In this document: positions 1 through 6,970 of the stretch, in pieces
Layout of the letters: the number at the start of each line of letters is the position of its first letter
Position numbering within the stretch: the stretch's first letter is position 1
Source of the DNA: a virus
IMG/VR virus record: IMGVR_UViG_3300049846_002136
Coordinates: 1-27,109 of that record
DNA: 27,109 bases
Direction: 5' to 3' (one strand)
Made by a program: the position numbers and the translations under genes
The notes under the pieces: generated by a model
Told to the model about the DNA's origin: nothing
The model's database searches: none
Seen by the model: only the letters and a program-made list of their open reading frames with translations

Positions 1-360
1 ACCTAACCATATATCCGCAGACCATTGCAAGTGCTGAAGCATTTGGTTCACATAAATTAAACCTAACCATATATCCGCAGACCATTGCAAGTGCTGAAGC
101 ATTTGGTAACCATCAGTTAAATTTAAAAATTCAACCTATTGGCATAACATCACAACAAGTTATAGGTTCTCATCAATTAAATTATCTAGAATCACCAAAT
201 ACGATTCCTTCAGCCGAAGCATTTGGTAACCATCAGTTAAATTTAAATATTATATTATATGATTTACCATCCCAAGAGGCATTTGGTTCACATAAATTAA
301 ACCTAACCATATATCCACAGACCATTGCAAGTGCTGAAGCATTTGGTTCACATAAATTAA
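1..360 (+). repeat. 60-bp coding repeats (20-residue units)
   Basis: Copies at 1-60, 61-120 and 301-360 are nearly identical over 60 bases, and shorter, more divergent copies lie between them. The period is a multiple of three and the frame is kept, so each unit encodes 20 residues of the structural protein. High identity at the DNA level points to recent duplication or gene conversion; the rest of the gene carries the same protein repeat with diverged DNA. Confidence 0.9.
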
Positions 361-2105
361 ACCTGACCATATATCCAATATCTATTAATTCCGAAGAACT
401 CGTGAATTCACCATTAATTGATGTAGGGCAAACTTTAATTTTACCTGTTGGCATAACATCACAACAAGTTATAGGTTCTCATCAATTAAATTATCTAGAA
501 TCACCAAATACGATTCCTTCAGCCGAAGCATTTGGTAACCATCAGTTAAATTTAATCTTATATGCGAATACGATTCCTTCAGCCGAAGCATTTGGTTCAC
601 CAAATATAAATTTACTAATAAATGTCAATAGCATAGGAAATGGCGAAACTTTTGGAAATCATATAGTAAATGTTGAAGATGTTTTTATATACCCATCATC
701 AATTAATAGTCAAAATTTTATAGGAAGCCATAGAGTAAATCAGGTTATCAGTAATGTAACAATTACATCAACTGAAGCATTTGGTTCACATGAAGTTAAT
801 TTAGATGTGTCCTTTATTGGTATACCATCTCAAGAAAACATTCCTGCTCATGTGGTTATTCCTGGTGAAGTTTATATTTTACCAATTCAAATAACATCAA
901 ATGAAAATTTTGGTATTCATCAAATTTCAAAAATAATTAGACCAAATAGCATAAACTCAGGCGAAGCATTTGGGGTACCATTATTAGATGATCTTGGTCA
1001 GTGTGTACGACCACCAACATTAGGTGAACTGGGTGTTATAGGATTACATAAAATAAATTTAAGGATCCGACCTGCTAGTATAAATTCAAGCGAAAGTTTG
1101 AATATGCCTAGTATTATGCGTGGTTCAGTAAATATAAATCCATTGGCGATTTATGATGGTTTTGTATCCAATGGTCATATTATAAACTCAATTTATATAA
1201 TATACACAAATGCGGTAGCAACCCAAGAATCAATACCGGCTCATGTAATTGTAAGTGGAACAGTTGCAATATATCCACAAAGTATTAATAGTTTAGGGAA
1301 TATACCAAATACTCATAAAATTAGACAAAGGATATATCCAATATCAATAACCTCGGGTGAAATTTTTGGCTTTCATACAATTGCACCAAAATATAAAATT
1401 AATGTTAATGGTTTTAATGATTTCACTATTTTTGGGACTCATACAATAGTAACTGGCCAGGTTAATATCAACCCAATATCAATACAGCCGGGTAATGTAG
1501 GGTTGCATAAAATTAATCAACAAATTAAGCCATCTTCAATATCATCGGAAGAATTTATTGGCACACATTTTGTTGTCGCTGGTAATAAAAATATACTGCC
1601 AATTTCTATAAACTCAAATTTAGTGTTTGGTTTACACACATTATATCAAGAAAGGTTTATTTTACCAATAAGTATACCATCCAATGAAATCATCGGAACA
1701 CATACAATTAATCCAGGAAATTATTATATTTTCCCGGATGGTATAGAATCACAAGAAACCTTCTTTGATGAAGAATATAATAATACTGGAATTCCATCAG
1801 AAGAAACTTTTGGTATTCATACAATAGTCCCAGGGGTTTATTATATTTTTCCAAATAGTATTGAATCCGAGGAATCATTTTTTGTAGATGAAGATGAGTT
1901 TATTGCAGATGGAATTCCATCGGAAGAGACCTTTGGTATACCAAATATAATACTCATAAACAAACACTACATATTCCCAATAGGAATAACATCAACTGAA
2001 CAAATAGGAATTCATTGGATAGTTAATCATGGTAATGCACCTAGATATACTATAACAGTTTCCAAAAGAAATTACAGATTTATAATTTATAAATATAGAA
2101 AGTAG
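3..2105 (+). CDS. Repetitive virion protein, 5'-truncated by window edge
   Basis: The reading frame is open from the left edge to the stop at 2103-2105, giving at least 700 residues. A GTG at 402 could be taken as a start, but the same frame and the same repeats run on upstream without a stop, so the real start lies outside the window. The protein is built almost wholly of units of about 20 residues, with a core like I-x-S-x-E-x-F-G-x-H followed by a short hydrophobic strand and I-x-P. Such regular beta-rich repeats suit an elongated fibre or solenoid on the virion. The place next to the scaffold and capsid genes, and the late promoters that follow it, support a structural role. I do not recognise a named T4 homologue. 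Asn, Ile and Ser are very frequent; no membrane segment is visible. Confidence 0.75.
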   Translation, partial: LTIYPQTIASAEAFGSHKLNLTIYPQTIASAEAFGNHQLNLKIQPIGITSQQVIGSHQLNYLESPNTIPSAEAFGNHQLNLNIILYDLPSQEAFGSHKLNLTIYPQTIASAEAFGSHKLNLTIYPISINSEELVNSPLIDVGQTLILPVGITSQQVIGSHQLNYLESPNTIPSAEAFGNHQLNLILYANTIPSAEAFGSPNINLLINVNSIGNGETFGNHIVNVEDVFIYPSSINSQNFIGSHRVNQVISNVTITSTEAFGSHEVNLDVSFIGIPSQENIPAHVVIPGEVYILPIQITSNENFGIHQISKIIRPNSINSGEAFGVPLLDDLGQCVRPPTLGELGVIGLHKINLRIRPASINSSESLNMPSIMRGSVNINPLAIYDGFVSNGHIINSIYIIYTNAVATQESIPAHVIVSGTVAIYPQSINSLGNIPNTHKIRQRIYPISITSGEIFGFHTIAPKYKINVNGFNDFTIFGTHTIVTGQVNINPISIQPGNVGLHKINQQIKPSSISSEEFIGTHFVVAGNKNILPISINSNLVFGLHTLYQERFILPISIPSNEIIGTHTINPGNYYIFPDGIESQETFFDEEYNNTGIPSEETFGIHTIVPGVYYIFPNSIESEESFFVDEDEFIADGIPSEETFGIPNIILINKHYIFPIGITSTEQIGIHWIVNHGNAPRYTITVSKRNYRFIIYKYRK
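139..555 (+). repeat. 108-bp exact direct repeat (139-246 and 448-555)
   Basis: Bases 139-246 recur without a mismatch at 448-555, an offset of 309 bases (103 codons). Both copies are in frame within the repetitive virion protein. This is a larger duplication laid over the 20-residue repeat and shows that the array is actively changing in size. Confidence 0.9.
2088..2095 (+). promoter_or_regulatory. T4-type late promoter TATAAATA
   Basis: A perfect TATAAATA lies within the last codons of the repetitive virion gene and would serve the 2158 gene. A second, CATAAATA, follows 15 bases later. Late promoters of this kind are read by host RNA polymerase carrying gp55, which is encoded at 9202. Confidence 0.5.
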
Positions 2106-2109
2106 ATTT

Positions 2110-2117
2110 CATAAATA
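2110..2117 (+). promoter_or_regulatory. T4-type late promoter CATAAATA
   Basis: CATAAATA lies between the stop of the repetitive virion gene and the start at 2158. The leader of about 35 bases contains a clear AGGAG ribosome site at about 2146. Confidence 0.65.
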
Positions 2118-2157
2118 AAAATGAAAATAATTATTCTAAGTAATAGGAGTTTAAAAA

Positions 2158-2565
2158 ATGGCAAATGCACTTTATGACTTTGGTCGACAAGCCTTTCTTG
2201 ATGGTGATATTGATTGGACAAATGATAACATTAAAGTTACTTTAGTTGATGCGGCTGATTATACAGTAAACTTGGCAACCCATCAATTTTATAGTTCAGT
2301 TACTTTGGCTGGCAGGGTTGCAACCTCTGGCAATTTAACATCAAAAACCTCAGTTGCCGGTGTTGCTGATGCCGCCGATGTTACATTTACTGCTGTTACT
2401 GGAGACCCTTCAGAAGCACTGGTTATATGGCAAGATACTGGAACAGAAGCAACATCTAGGCTTATTGCATATATTGATGTCGCAACTGGATTACCAGTCA
2501 CACCGAATGGTGGAGATATAACCGTCGTTTGGGATAACGGCGCTAATAAAATTTTTAAATTATAA
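2158..2565 (+). CDS. Small conserved phage protein, probable virion component
   Basis: This 135-residue protein begins MANALYDFGRQAFLDGDIDW and ends in a run typical of a family found in many unrelated tailed phages (ITVVWDNGANKIFKL). The family is usually annotated as a hypothetical or virion structural protein. It is rich in Ala, Val, Thr and Asp, has no signal peptide or membrane segment, and looks like an all-beta domain. The start is supported by an AGGAG site about 8 bases upstream. It has its own late promoter and a terminator directly after it, so it is probably a monocistronic late gene made in quantity. No enzymatic motif is visible; assignment as a virion or decoration protein is by context. 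Confidence 0.7.
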   Translation: MANALYDFGRQAFLDGDIDWTNDNIKVTLVDAADYTVNLATHQFYSSVTLAGRVATSGNLTSKTSVAGVADAADVTFTAVTGDPSEALVIWQDTGTEATSRLIAYIDVATGLPVTPNGGDITVVWDNGANKIFKL

Positions 2566-2588
2566 TATTAGTTTTATTTAATTTTAAT

Positions 2589-2619
2589 AGGGTAGTCATT
2601 ATTTGGCTACCCTTTTTTT
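2589..2619 (+). terminator. Rho-independent terminator
   Basis: AGGGTAG (2589-2595) pairs with CTACCCT (2607-2613) and is followed by a run of seven T. It closes the 2158 gene. Confidence 0.85.
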
Positions 2620-2640
2620 ATTTTATTGGTGCTTATTCAT

Positions 2641-2648
2641 TATAAATA
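2641..2648 (+). promoter_or_regulatory. T4-type late promoter TATAAATA
   Basis: A perfect TATAAATA directly after the terminator. Transcription should start near 2654, downstream of a possible TTG start at 2626, so the ATG at 2680 is the likely start of the next gene. Confidence 0.75.
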
Positions 2649-2679
2649 TTTCCATATACCACAATATATTAAAGGCTAT

Positions 2680-3036
2680 ATGGCAATCGATAGGCGCATT
2701 TCATTCAGCAAACAACCATACGAAGAATTTGATATTGACATCGACTTCGCCAATGCCTCACCATTATCCTCATTAAATCTAATATCGGCCACGGCTACAG
2801 CAATTAAATTTCCTAGAAAAATCCCAAACGATAAAACAAATGCAACTAGTGAAATTTTATTATCACCAAACGGTGTTGTGTTGGGCGATGCTGATGATTG
2901 TGGGTGTGGACAAATTGTTCGTTTTAGAATATATGGTGGTTTATCTGGTTATGATTATCAAATCACTATAAAGGCGGTATTTGATGACAATTCTAAACTG
3001 GAAGAGGAAATATTTTTAAGAATCCGAGAAGAATAA
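2680..3036 (+). CDS. Small probable virion protein
   Basis: The 118-residue product begins MAIDRRISFSKQPYEEFDID. The reading frame is open up to a TTG at 2626, but that codon lies upstream of the late promoter's expected start site, and the ATG at 2680 has an AAAGG site 4 bases before it. The protein is predicted to be beta-rich, with a Cys-x-Cys pair (DDCGCG) near residue 74 and alternating hydrophobic residues in its second half (YDYQITIKAVFDD), as in Ig-like virion domains. I do not recognise a T4 homologue. Late expression and its place between structural genes suggest a virion or assembly role. The start codon lies in the 3' arm of a CCATATA/TATATGG inverted repeat that also occurs at the 5843 gene. 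Confidence 0.6.
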   Translation: MAIDRRISFSKQPYEEFDIDIDFANASPLSSLNLISATATAIKFPRKIPNDKTNATSEILLSPNGVVLGDADDCGCGQIVRFRIYGGLSGYDYQITIKAVFDDNSKLEEEIFLRIREE

Positions 3037-3053
3037 CCATAAAATATTTAAAT

Positions 3054-3061
3054 TATAAATA
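3054..3061 (+). promoter_or_regulatory. T4-type late promoter TATAAATA
   Basis: A perfect TATAAATA lies in the gap between the 2680 gene and gene 22, about 43 bases before the gene 22 start. Confidence 0.75.
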
Positions 3062-3103
3062 TAAAAGAAATAAACTCTAAAATCTATTATCAGGAGATAT
3101 TTG

Positions 3104-4396
3104 ATGACTATTAGCGAAAATCTGAGAAAGCTATTAAGTGAAATGGCAGATGAAGATCTACCAACAACCGATCTGGGCTATGAAGAAGAAATTCCAGAAT
3201 CAGAAGATCTTGAAAAAAAGAAAGAAGATGAAGAAAGTGTTAGTGAAGAATTCAGTGATTCTGAATACGATGAATTACTACCAACTGACGATTTAGGTTA
3301 TGCCGAAGAAGTTCCAGATGAAGAGCTAGAAGCACTCGTCGGTGACGAAGAAATTCGTCCTGAAGGTGACCAATTTGATATTGGTGATCAATCTTCGGAA
3401 TTGCCAGATAATTGGATGCCAGAATCCGAAGATATTGAAAATGAATTAGAAGAAGAGGATGAAGAAGATTTGGAAAAAATGGTAGATGAGGCTATTCTTT
3501 CTTTTAGGCGTAATAAAAAACTTGCCACTATAAAAGAAGAAGAGGAAATTGATAGCGAAAAAGAAGAAGAAGATAAAAAAGAAGTAGCAGAAGAATCATC
3601 ATGTGATGATTCTTCTAATTTAGAGGAAGAAGATGAATCCACTGAAGAAGATGAAGAAGATAAGGAAATGACTGAATCTTTGAATAAACTATTTAAAGGT
3701 CAAAAATTAACTGAAAACTTTAAGAAAAAAACTCAAACAATCTTTGAGGCTGCAATTACCGAAAAAATAAACAAAGAGCGCAAAGTATTGCGGGAAGCAT
3801 ATAAAGTTGCAACTAAAAGAAAAGTTAAGCAATTTGAAAATAAACTGATATCAAAAGTATCTGATTATTTGGATTATGCCATAACTGAATGGATTAAAGA
3901 AAATAAGGTTGCTATAACCGAATCTCTTGAGCACCAAATTTCGGAAGAATTTATGAGTAATCTTAAAAAATTATTCGAAAGGCATTATATTTCTGTACCA
4001 AAATCAAAGAAAAATTTGGTTTCTCATTTAGAGAAGAAAGTGAAATCACTAGAAGATAGGCTAAATGAACAAACTTTAAAGAATATTTCTTTGGCAAAGG
4101 GTACTAAAAAACTTTATAAAGCACTTGTTATTAAAGAGGCATCTGTTGGCTTAACAGAATCACAAAAGGCCAGACTTGAGGCATTAACAGAAAATGTTAA
4201 TTTTACCAACAAAAAAGAATTAGTTGAAGCCGTGCAAACTATTAAGGAAACCTTTTTAGTACAGACTAAAACTAGTAATGCTAAAACCAATAAAAATATG
4301 ACATCTAGTGGCATTTCATTAAACGAAAACACAAATGCCAATGAAGATTCTGACGTTAATGGTTATCTGGATGCATTAAGGAAAAGAAATTTATAA
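3104..4396 (+). CDS. 22: Prohead core scaffold protein gp22
   Basis: The 430-residue protein matches the marine T4-like form of the prohead scaffold, which fills the procapsid and is degraded during maturation. The N-terminal half is extremely acidic, with long Glu/Asp runs (residues about 20-190). It contains an internal repeat, LPTTDLGYEEEIP near residue 20 and LPTDDLGYAEEVP near residue 60. The C-terminal half is helical and coiled-coil-like, with the typical order: a LFKGQKLTENF segment, a SDYLDYAITEWIKENK segment, then FMSNLKKLFERHYISVP. The ATG at 3104 is chosen over a TTG at 3101 because of the AGGAGA site at 3092-3097. It lies directly upstream of the capsid gene, as in T4. The acidic region is longer than I expect for T4 gp22. 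Confidence 0.9.
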   Translation: MTISENLRKLLSEMADEDLPTTDLGYEEEIPESEDLEKKKEDEESVSEEFSDSEYDELLPTDDLGYAEEVPDEELEALVGDEEIRPEGDQFDIGDQSSELPDNWMPESEDIENELEEEDEEDLEKMVDEAILSFRRNKKLATIKEEEEIDSEKEEEDKKEVAEESSCDDSSNLEEEDESTEEDEEDKEMTESLNKLFKGQKLTENFKKKTQTIFEAAITEKINKERKVLREAYKVATKRKVKQFENKLISKVSDYLDYAITEWIKENKVAITESLEHQISEEFMSNLKKLFERHYISVPKSKKNLVSHLEKKVKSLEDRLNEQTLKNISLAKGTKKLYKALVIKEASVGLTESQKARLEALTENVNFTNKKELVEAVQTIKETFLVQTKTSNAKTNKNMTSSGISLNENTNANEDSDVNGYLDALRKRNL

Positions 4397-4399
4397 ATA
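4392..4399 (+). promoter_or_regulatory. T4-type late promoter TATAAATA for gene 23
   Basis: A perfect TATAAATA overlaps the stop codon of gene 22 and stands about 42 bases before the gene 23 start, which has an AAGGAG ribosome site. Confidence 0.8.
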
Positions 4400-4440
4400 A
4401 AAATATTGGATAAGAATAAACATTTTAAGGAGTTAAAAAA

Positions 4441-5739
4441 ATGATCCTAAGTAACCCAGCAAATATTCCTGCTCTGATGAAGAAATGGGATAGAGTGCTA
4501 TCATTAAATGAATCAGGAGTATCTGCCGTAACAGATCGTTATAAGAAAATTGCAATGGCAGTTGTTCTTGAAAACCAAGCATTGGAAAACAAAAAAAGCT
4601 CAATGCAAGGCTATTCTAGCCCTGGAGCATTGAACGAAGCGGTTCCAAATAACAGCACTGGTGGATTTCCAAATGCTAACCCAAATCTAAAAGGATACGA
4701 TCCTGTATTGATTTCACTAGTTCGACGTGTTATGCCAAAATTGATGGCATTTGACGTTGCAGGTGTTCAACCAATGAATGCACCTACTGGTTTAATCTTT
4801 GCAATGAAAAGCAAGTATACCACACAAGGTGGCGTAGAAGCCCTCCATAACGAGGCCGATACTGATTTCTCTGGAACTGGAGCACATCTAGATCCACTAG
4901 ATCCAATCACTTTAACTATGGGTGGTGTTGGTACTGGATTAACAACCGCTGCTGGTGAAGATGATATCATTCCTCAAATGGCATTCAGTATTGATAAAAT
5001 AACAGTTGAAGCAAAAACCAGAGCACTAAAAGCAGAATATACCGTTGAACTTGCTGATGATCTTCGTGCAGTTCATGGATTGGACGCTGAAAGTGAATTG
5101 GCTAATATCCTATCATCTGAAATTCTTGCTGAAATTAACCGAGAATTTATTCGAACAATATATGTATCTGCTGTACCTGGTGCAACTTATGCAACACTTC
5201 CTGGAACAATTGATCTAGACAACGACACAGATGGAAGATGGTTAGTTGAGAAGTTCAAAGGTTTAATGTTCCTTCTTGAAAAAGAAGCAAACACAATCGC
5301 AAAAAGAACTCGGCGTGGTCGTGGTAACTGGATTGTTTGTACTTCAGATGTTGCATCTGCCCTTTCAAGTGCAGGTCTACTTGATACCGGAACAAATCTA
5401 AAAGATAACCTAAACGTTGATGATACTGGTGAAACTTTTGTTGGTGTTCTTAACAATCGTTTCAAAGTTTATATTGATCCATATGTTGTAAATTCTAACT
5501 TCTTGACAGTTGGATTTAAAGGATCAACTCCATATGATGCTGGATTGTTCTACTGTCCGTACGTGCCCCTACAAATGATGAGGGCAGTTGGTCAGGATAA
5601 TTTCCAACCAAAAATTGCATTTAAGACTCGTTATGGGATTGTGGCACATCCTTATAGTAATTTTGCTGGAAACAGCAATGGTGCTATCGTTGCCAACACC
5701 AACGAATATTTCCGCAAAATGGCAATTACTTCACTGTAA
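4441..5739 (+). CDS. 23: Major capsid protein gp23
   Basis: The 432-residue protein is the major head subunit of HK97-like fold. Recognisable T4-type stretches include GYDPVLISLVRRVMPKL near residue 84, GLIFAMKSKY near residue 117, and the C-terminal half with YVPLQMMRAVGQDNFQP and FKTRYGIVAHPY. It is shorter than T4 gp23 (521 residues), mostly through loss of insertions. A candidate maturation cleavage site for the prohead protease lies at Leu64-Asn65-Glu66 before Ala67, close to the T4 cleavage position and of the usual Leu-x-Glu type. A strong AAGGAG ribosome site and a perfect late promoter precede it, and a terminator follows. DNA codon use is less AT-rich than in the neighbours, as expected for a highly expressed gene. 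Confidence 0.96.
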   Translation: MILSNPANIPALMKKWDRVLSLNESGVSAVTDRYKKIAMAVVLENQALENKKSSMQGYSSPGALNEAVPNNSTGGFPNANPNLKGYDPVLISLVRRVMPKLMAFDVAGVQPMNAPTGLIFAMKSKYTTQGGVEALHNEADTDFSGTGAHLDPLDPITLTMGGVGTGLTTAAGEDDIIPQMAFSIDKITVEAKTRALKAEYTVELADDLRAVHGLDAESELANILSSEILAEINREFIRTIYVSAVPGATYATLPGTIDLDNDTDGRWLVEKFKGLMFLLEKEANTIAKRTRRGRGNWIVCTSDVASALSSAGLLDTGTNLKDNLNVDDTGETFVGVLNNRFKVYIDPYVVNSNFLTVGFKGSTPYDAGLFYCPYVPLQMMRAVGQDNFQPKIAFKTRYGIVAHPYSNFAGNSNGAIVANTNEYFRKMAITSL

Positions 5740-5770
5740 TTGATAAATTTTAATATTATGTTAAAATTAA

Positions 5771-5796
5771 AGGGAGCCTTCGGGTTCCCTTTTTTT
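5771..5796 (+). terminator. Rho-independent terminator with TTCG loop
   Basis: AGGGAGCC (5771-5778) and GGTTCCCT (5783-5790) form an 8-bp stem with one G-T pair, closed by a TTCG tetraloop and followed by a T run. It ends the gene 23 transcript. Confidence 0.9.
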
Positions 5797-5805
5797 ATAC
5801 TTTGT

Positions 5806-5813
5806 CATAAATA
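5806..5813 (+). promoter_or_regulatory. T4-type late promoter CATAAATA
   Basis: CATAAATA lies 30 bases before the ATG at 5843, directly after the gene 23 terminator. Confidence 0.7.
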
Positions 5814-5842
5814 ACCATATATTAAAATTAACAAAATCGTAT

Positions 5843-6400
5843 ATGGCAGTAAAATCAATTTCCACTAGAAACTTCCAAAATGGTCTCACCTTTTCAATGC
5901 AAATTGTTAGGCTAGTAGAATCATCTTTCTTTATAACCAAAGCAAGCATACCACAGATATCAAGCGAATCGCCTATACAGGAAACACTATTCAACCCTAT
6001 ACCTTTACCGGGCACCCAAGTAAATTATTCGGAATTGGAATTAACATTTTTGGTGCAAGAAGGACTACGAAACTGGTATGACATATTCATATGGATCAAT
6101 GGTTTAAATTTTCCACAATCATTTAGTCAATATAGAAAAATTAAAGATGCTAGGGATGTTGCCCTTGATGGTCAACCATATCCTCCTATATTTTCATCAA
6201 ATCAAGGAAATTTATATTCAGATATACATTTAAACATATACAGTAGTCAGGGTAATCCATTATTACAATATACATTCATCGATGCATTTCCGGTGACATT
6301 ATCTGGTATAGAATTAAGCGCAACGGATGAAACGACCACCATATTAACATCATCAACCACATTTAAATATAGTTATTTTGTAGTATCTGATGAATTTTAA
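5843..6400 (+). CDS. Tail-tube-like protein (gp19 type)
   Basis: The 185-residue protein has the pattern of contractile-phage tail-tube subunits. An N-terminal strand (LTFSMQIVRL) is followed by a Pro-rich loop (PIPLPGTQVNYSELELTF), a helix with Trp (LRNWYDIFIWINGL), a strand of the type DIHLNIYSSQGNPLLQYTF, the sequence DAFPVTLSGIELSA, and a closing strand with TTFKYSYF. It could be the tail tube gp19 itself or a related tail protein such as the gp54/gp48 class; the length fits gp19 best. No Shine-Dalgarno sequence precedes the ATG, and the start codon sits in the 3' arm of an inverted repeat shared with the 2680 gene. In T4, gene 19 lies next to 18 and 20, not after 23, so the position is unusual. 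Confidence 0.6.
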   Translation: MAVKSISTRNFQNGLTFSMQIVRLVESSFFITKASIPQISSESPIQETLFNPIPLPGTQVNYSELELTFLVQEGLRNWYDIFIWINGLNFPQSFSQYRKIKDARDVALDGQPYPPIFSSNQGNLYSDIHLNIYSSQGNPLLQYTFIDAFPVTLSGIELSATDETTTILTSSTTFKYSYFVVSDEF

Positions 6401-6426
6401 GTTGATTTGAATCAACACCAAAACTC

Positions 6427-6452
6427 TTAATGTTTAATCAAATCAACATTAA
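6427..6452. promoter_or_regulatory. Dyad TTAATGTT-N10-AACATTAA upstream of uvsY
   Basis: Perfect 8-base arms with a 10-base spacer lie just upstream of the uvsY promoter. The inner core TAATGT-N12-ACATTA recurs twice before gene 43. It is a candidate operator or activator site. Confidence 0.45.
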
Positions 6453-6459
6453 ATTGATA

Positions 6460-6488
6460 TTGACTAAAGCATTAAATTATGTTATGAT
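6460..6488 (+). promoter_or_regulatory. Sigma70-type promoter for uvsY
   Basis: TTGACT (6460-6465), a 17-base spacer, then TATGAT (6483-6488). Both hexamers match the consensus at five of six positions. The expected start site falls on or next to the uvsY ATG at 6495. Confidence 0.7.
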
Positions 6489-6494
6489 TTACAT

Positions 6495-6929
6495 ATGCAA
6501 TTAGAAGAAATAGAAAAATTATGGGCCCTAGATTGTAAAATTGATCGTACAGATCTAGCTACAGAAAGCCTTAAAATACCCGAAATACATAATAAGTATT
6601 TTAAAATATATTCTAGGGAAAGGCTTTTATTAAAAAATATGTTAGCCGAACATGCCATTTTACAAAAACAAAAATGGGAATATTATAATGGAAAATTAGA
6701 CTTTTCGGAATTAAAGGAACTCGGTTGGGATGTTTTTGATCGTAAAGTACTAAAATCGGATACAGATTTATATATTCAATCAGACAAGGACATTATAGAA
6801 TCTAATTTATCAATTTCATATCAAAAAGAAAAGGTTGAATATTTGGAACAAATTCTAGAAGGATTAAAATCTAGAACCTGGAATATACGAAACGCCATAG
6901 AATTTATAAAATTCACTAACGGAATTTAA
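6495..6929 (+). CDS. uvsY: UvsY recombination mediator
   Basis: The 144-residue protein resembles UvsY of marine T4-like phages: an N-terminal MQLEEIEKLWALDCKID, a central ESLKIPEIHNKYFKIY segment, a WEYYNGKLDFSEL segment and a C-terminal TWNIRNAIEFIKFTNG. In T4, UvsY loads the UvsX recombinase onto single-stranded DNA covered by gp32. It lies directly upstream of uvsW, as in T4. The predicted sigma70 start site coincides with the ATG, and no Shine-Dalgarno sequence is visible, so the message may be leaderless. UvsX is encoded at 22674. Confidence 0.88.
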   Translation: MQLEEIEKLWALDCKIDRTDLATESLKIPEIHNKYFKIYSRERLLLKNMLAEHAILQKQKWEYYNGKLDFSELKELGWDVFDRKVLKSDTDLYIQSDKDIIESNLSISYQKEKVEYLEQILEGLKSRTWNIRNAIEFIKFTNGI

Positions 6930-6941
6930 ATAATTTTCCAC

Positions 6942-6949
6942 CATAAATA
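6942..6949 (+). promoter_or_regulatory. T4-type late promoter CATAAATA for uvsW
   Basis: CATAAATA lies 21 bases before the uvsW ATG at 6971. It is overlapped by a 9-bp inverted repeat, TAAATATTG-gta-CAATATTTA (6944-6964). T4 uvsW is also a late gene. Confidence 0.65.
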
Positions 6950-6970
6950 TTGGTACAATATTTATTGGTA

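Noticed and set aside
402-404. GTG as start of the repetitive virion protein
   Set aside because: The same frame is open upstream to position 3 and encodes the same 20-residue repeats, so the gene is cut by the window edge and does not begin here.
1-560. CRISPR-like direct repeats
   Set aside because: The repeats are in one reading frame, have no unique spacers of constant length, and encode a regular protein repeat.
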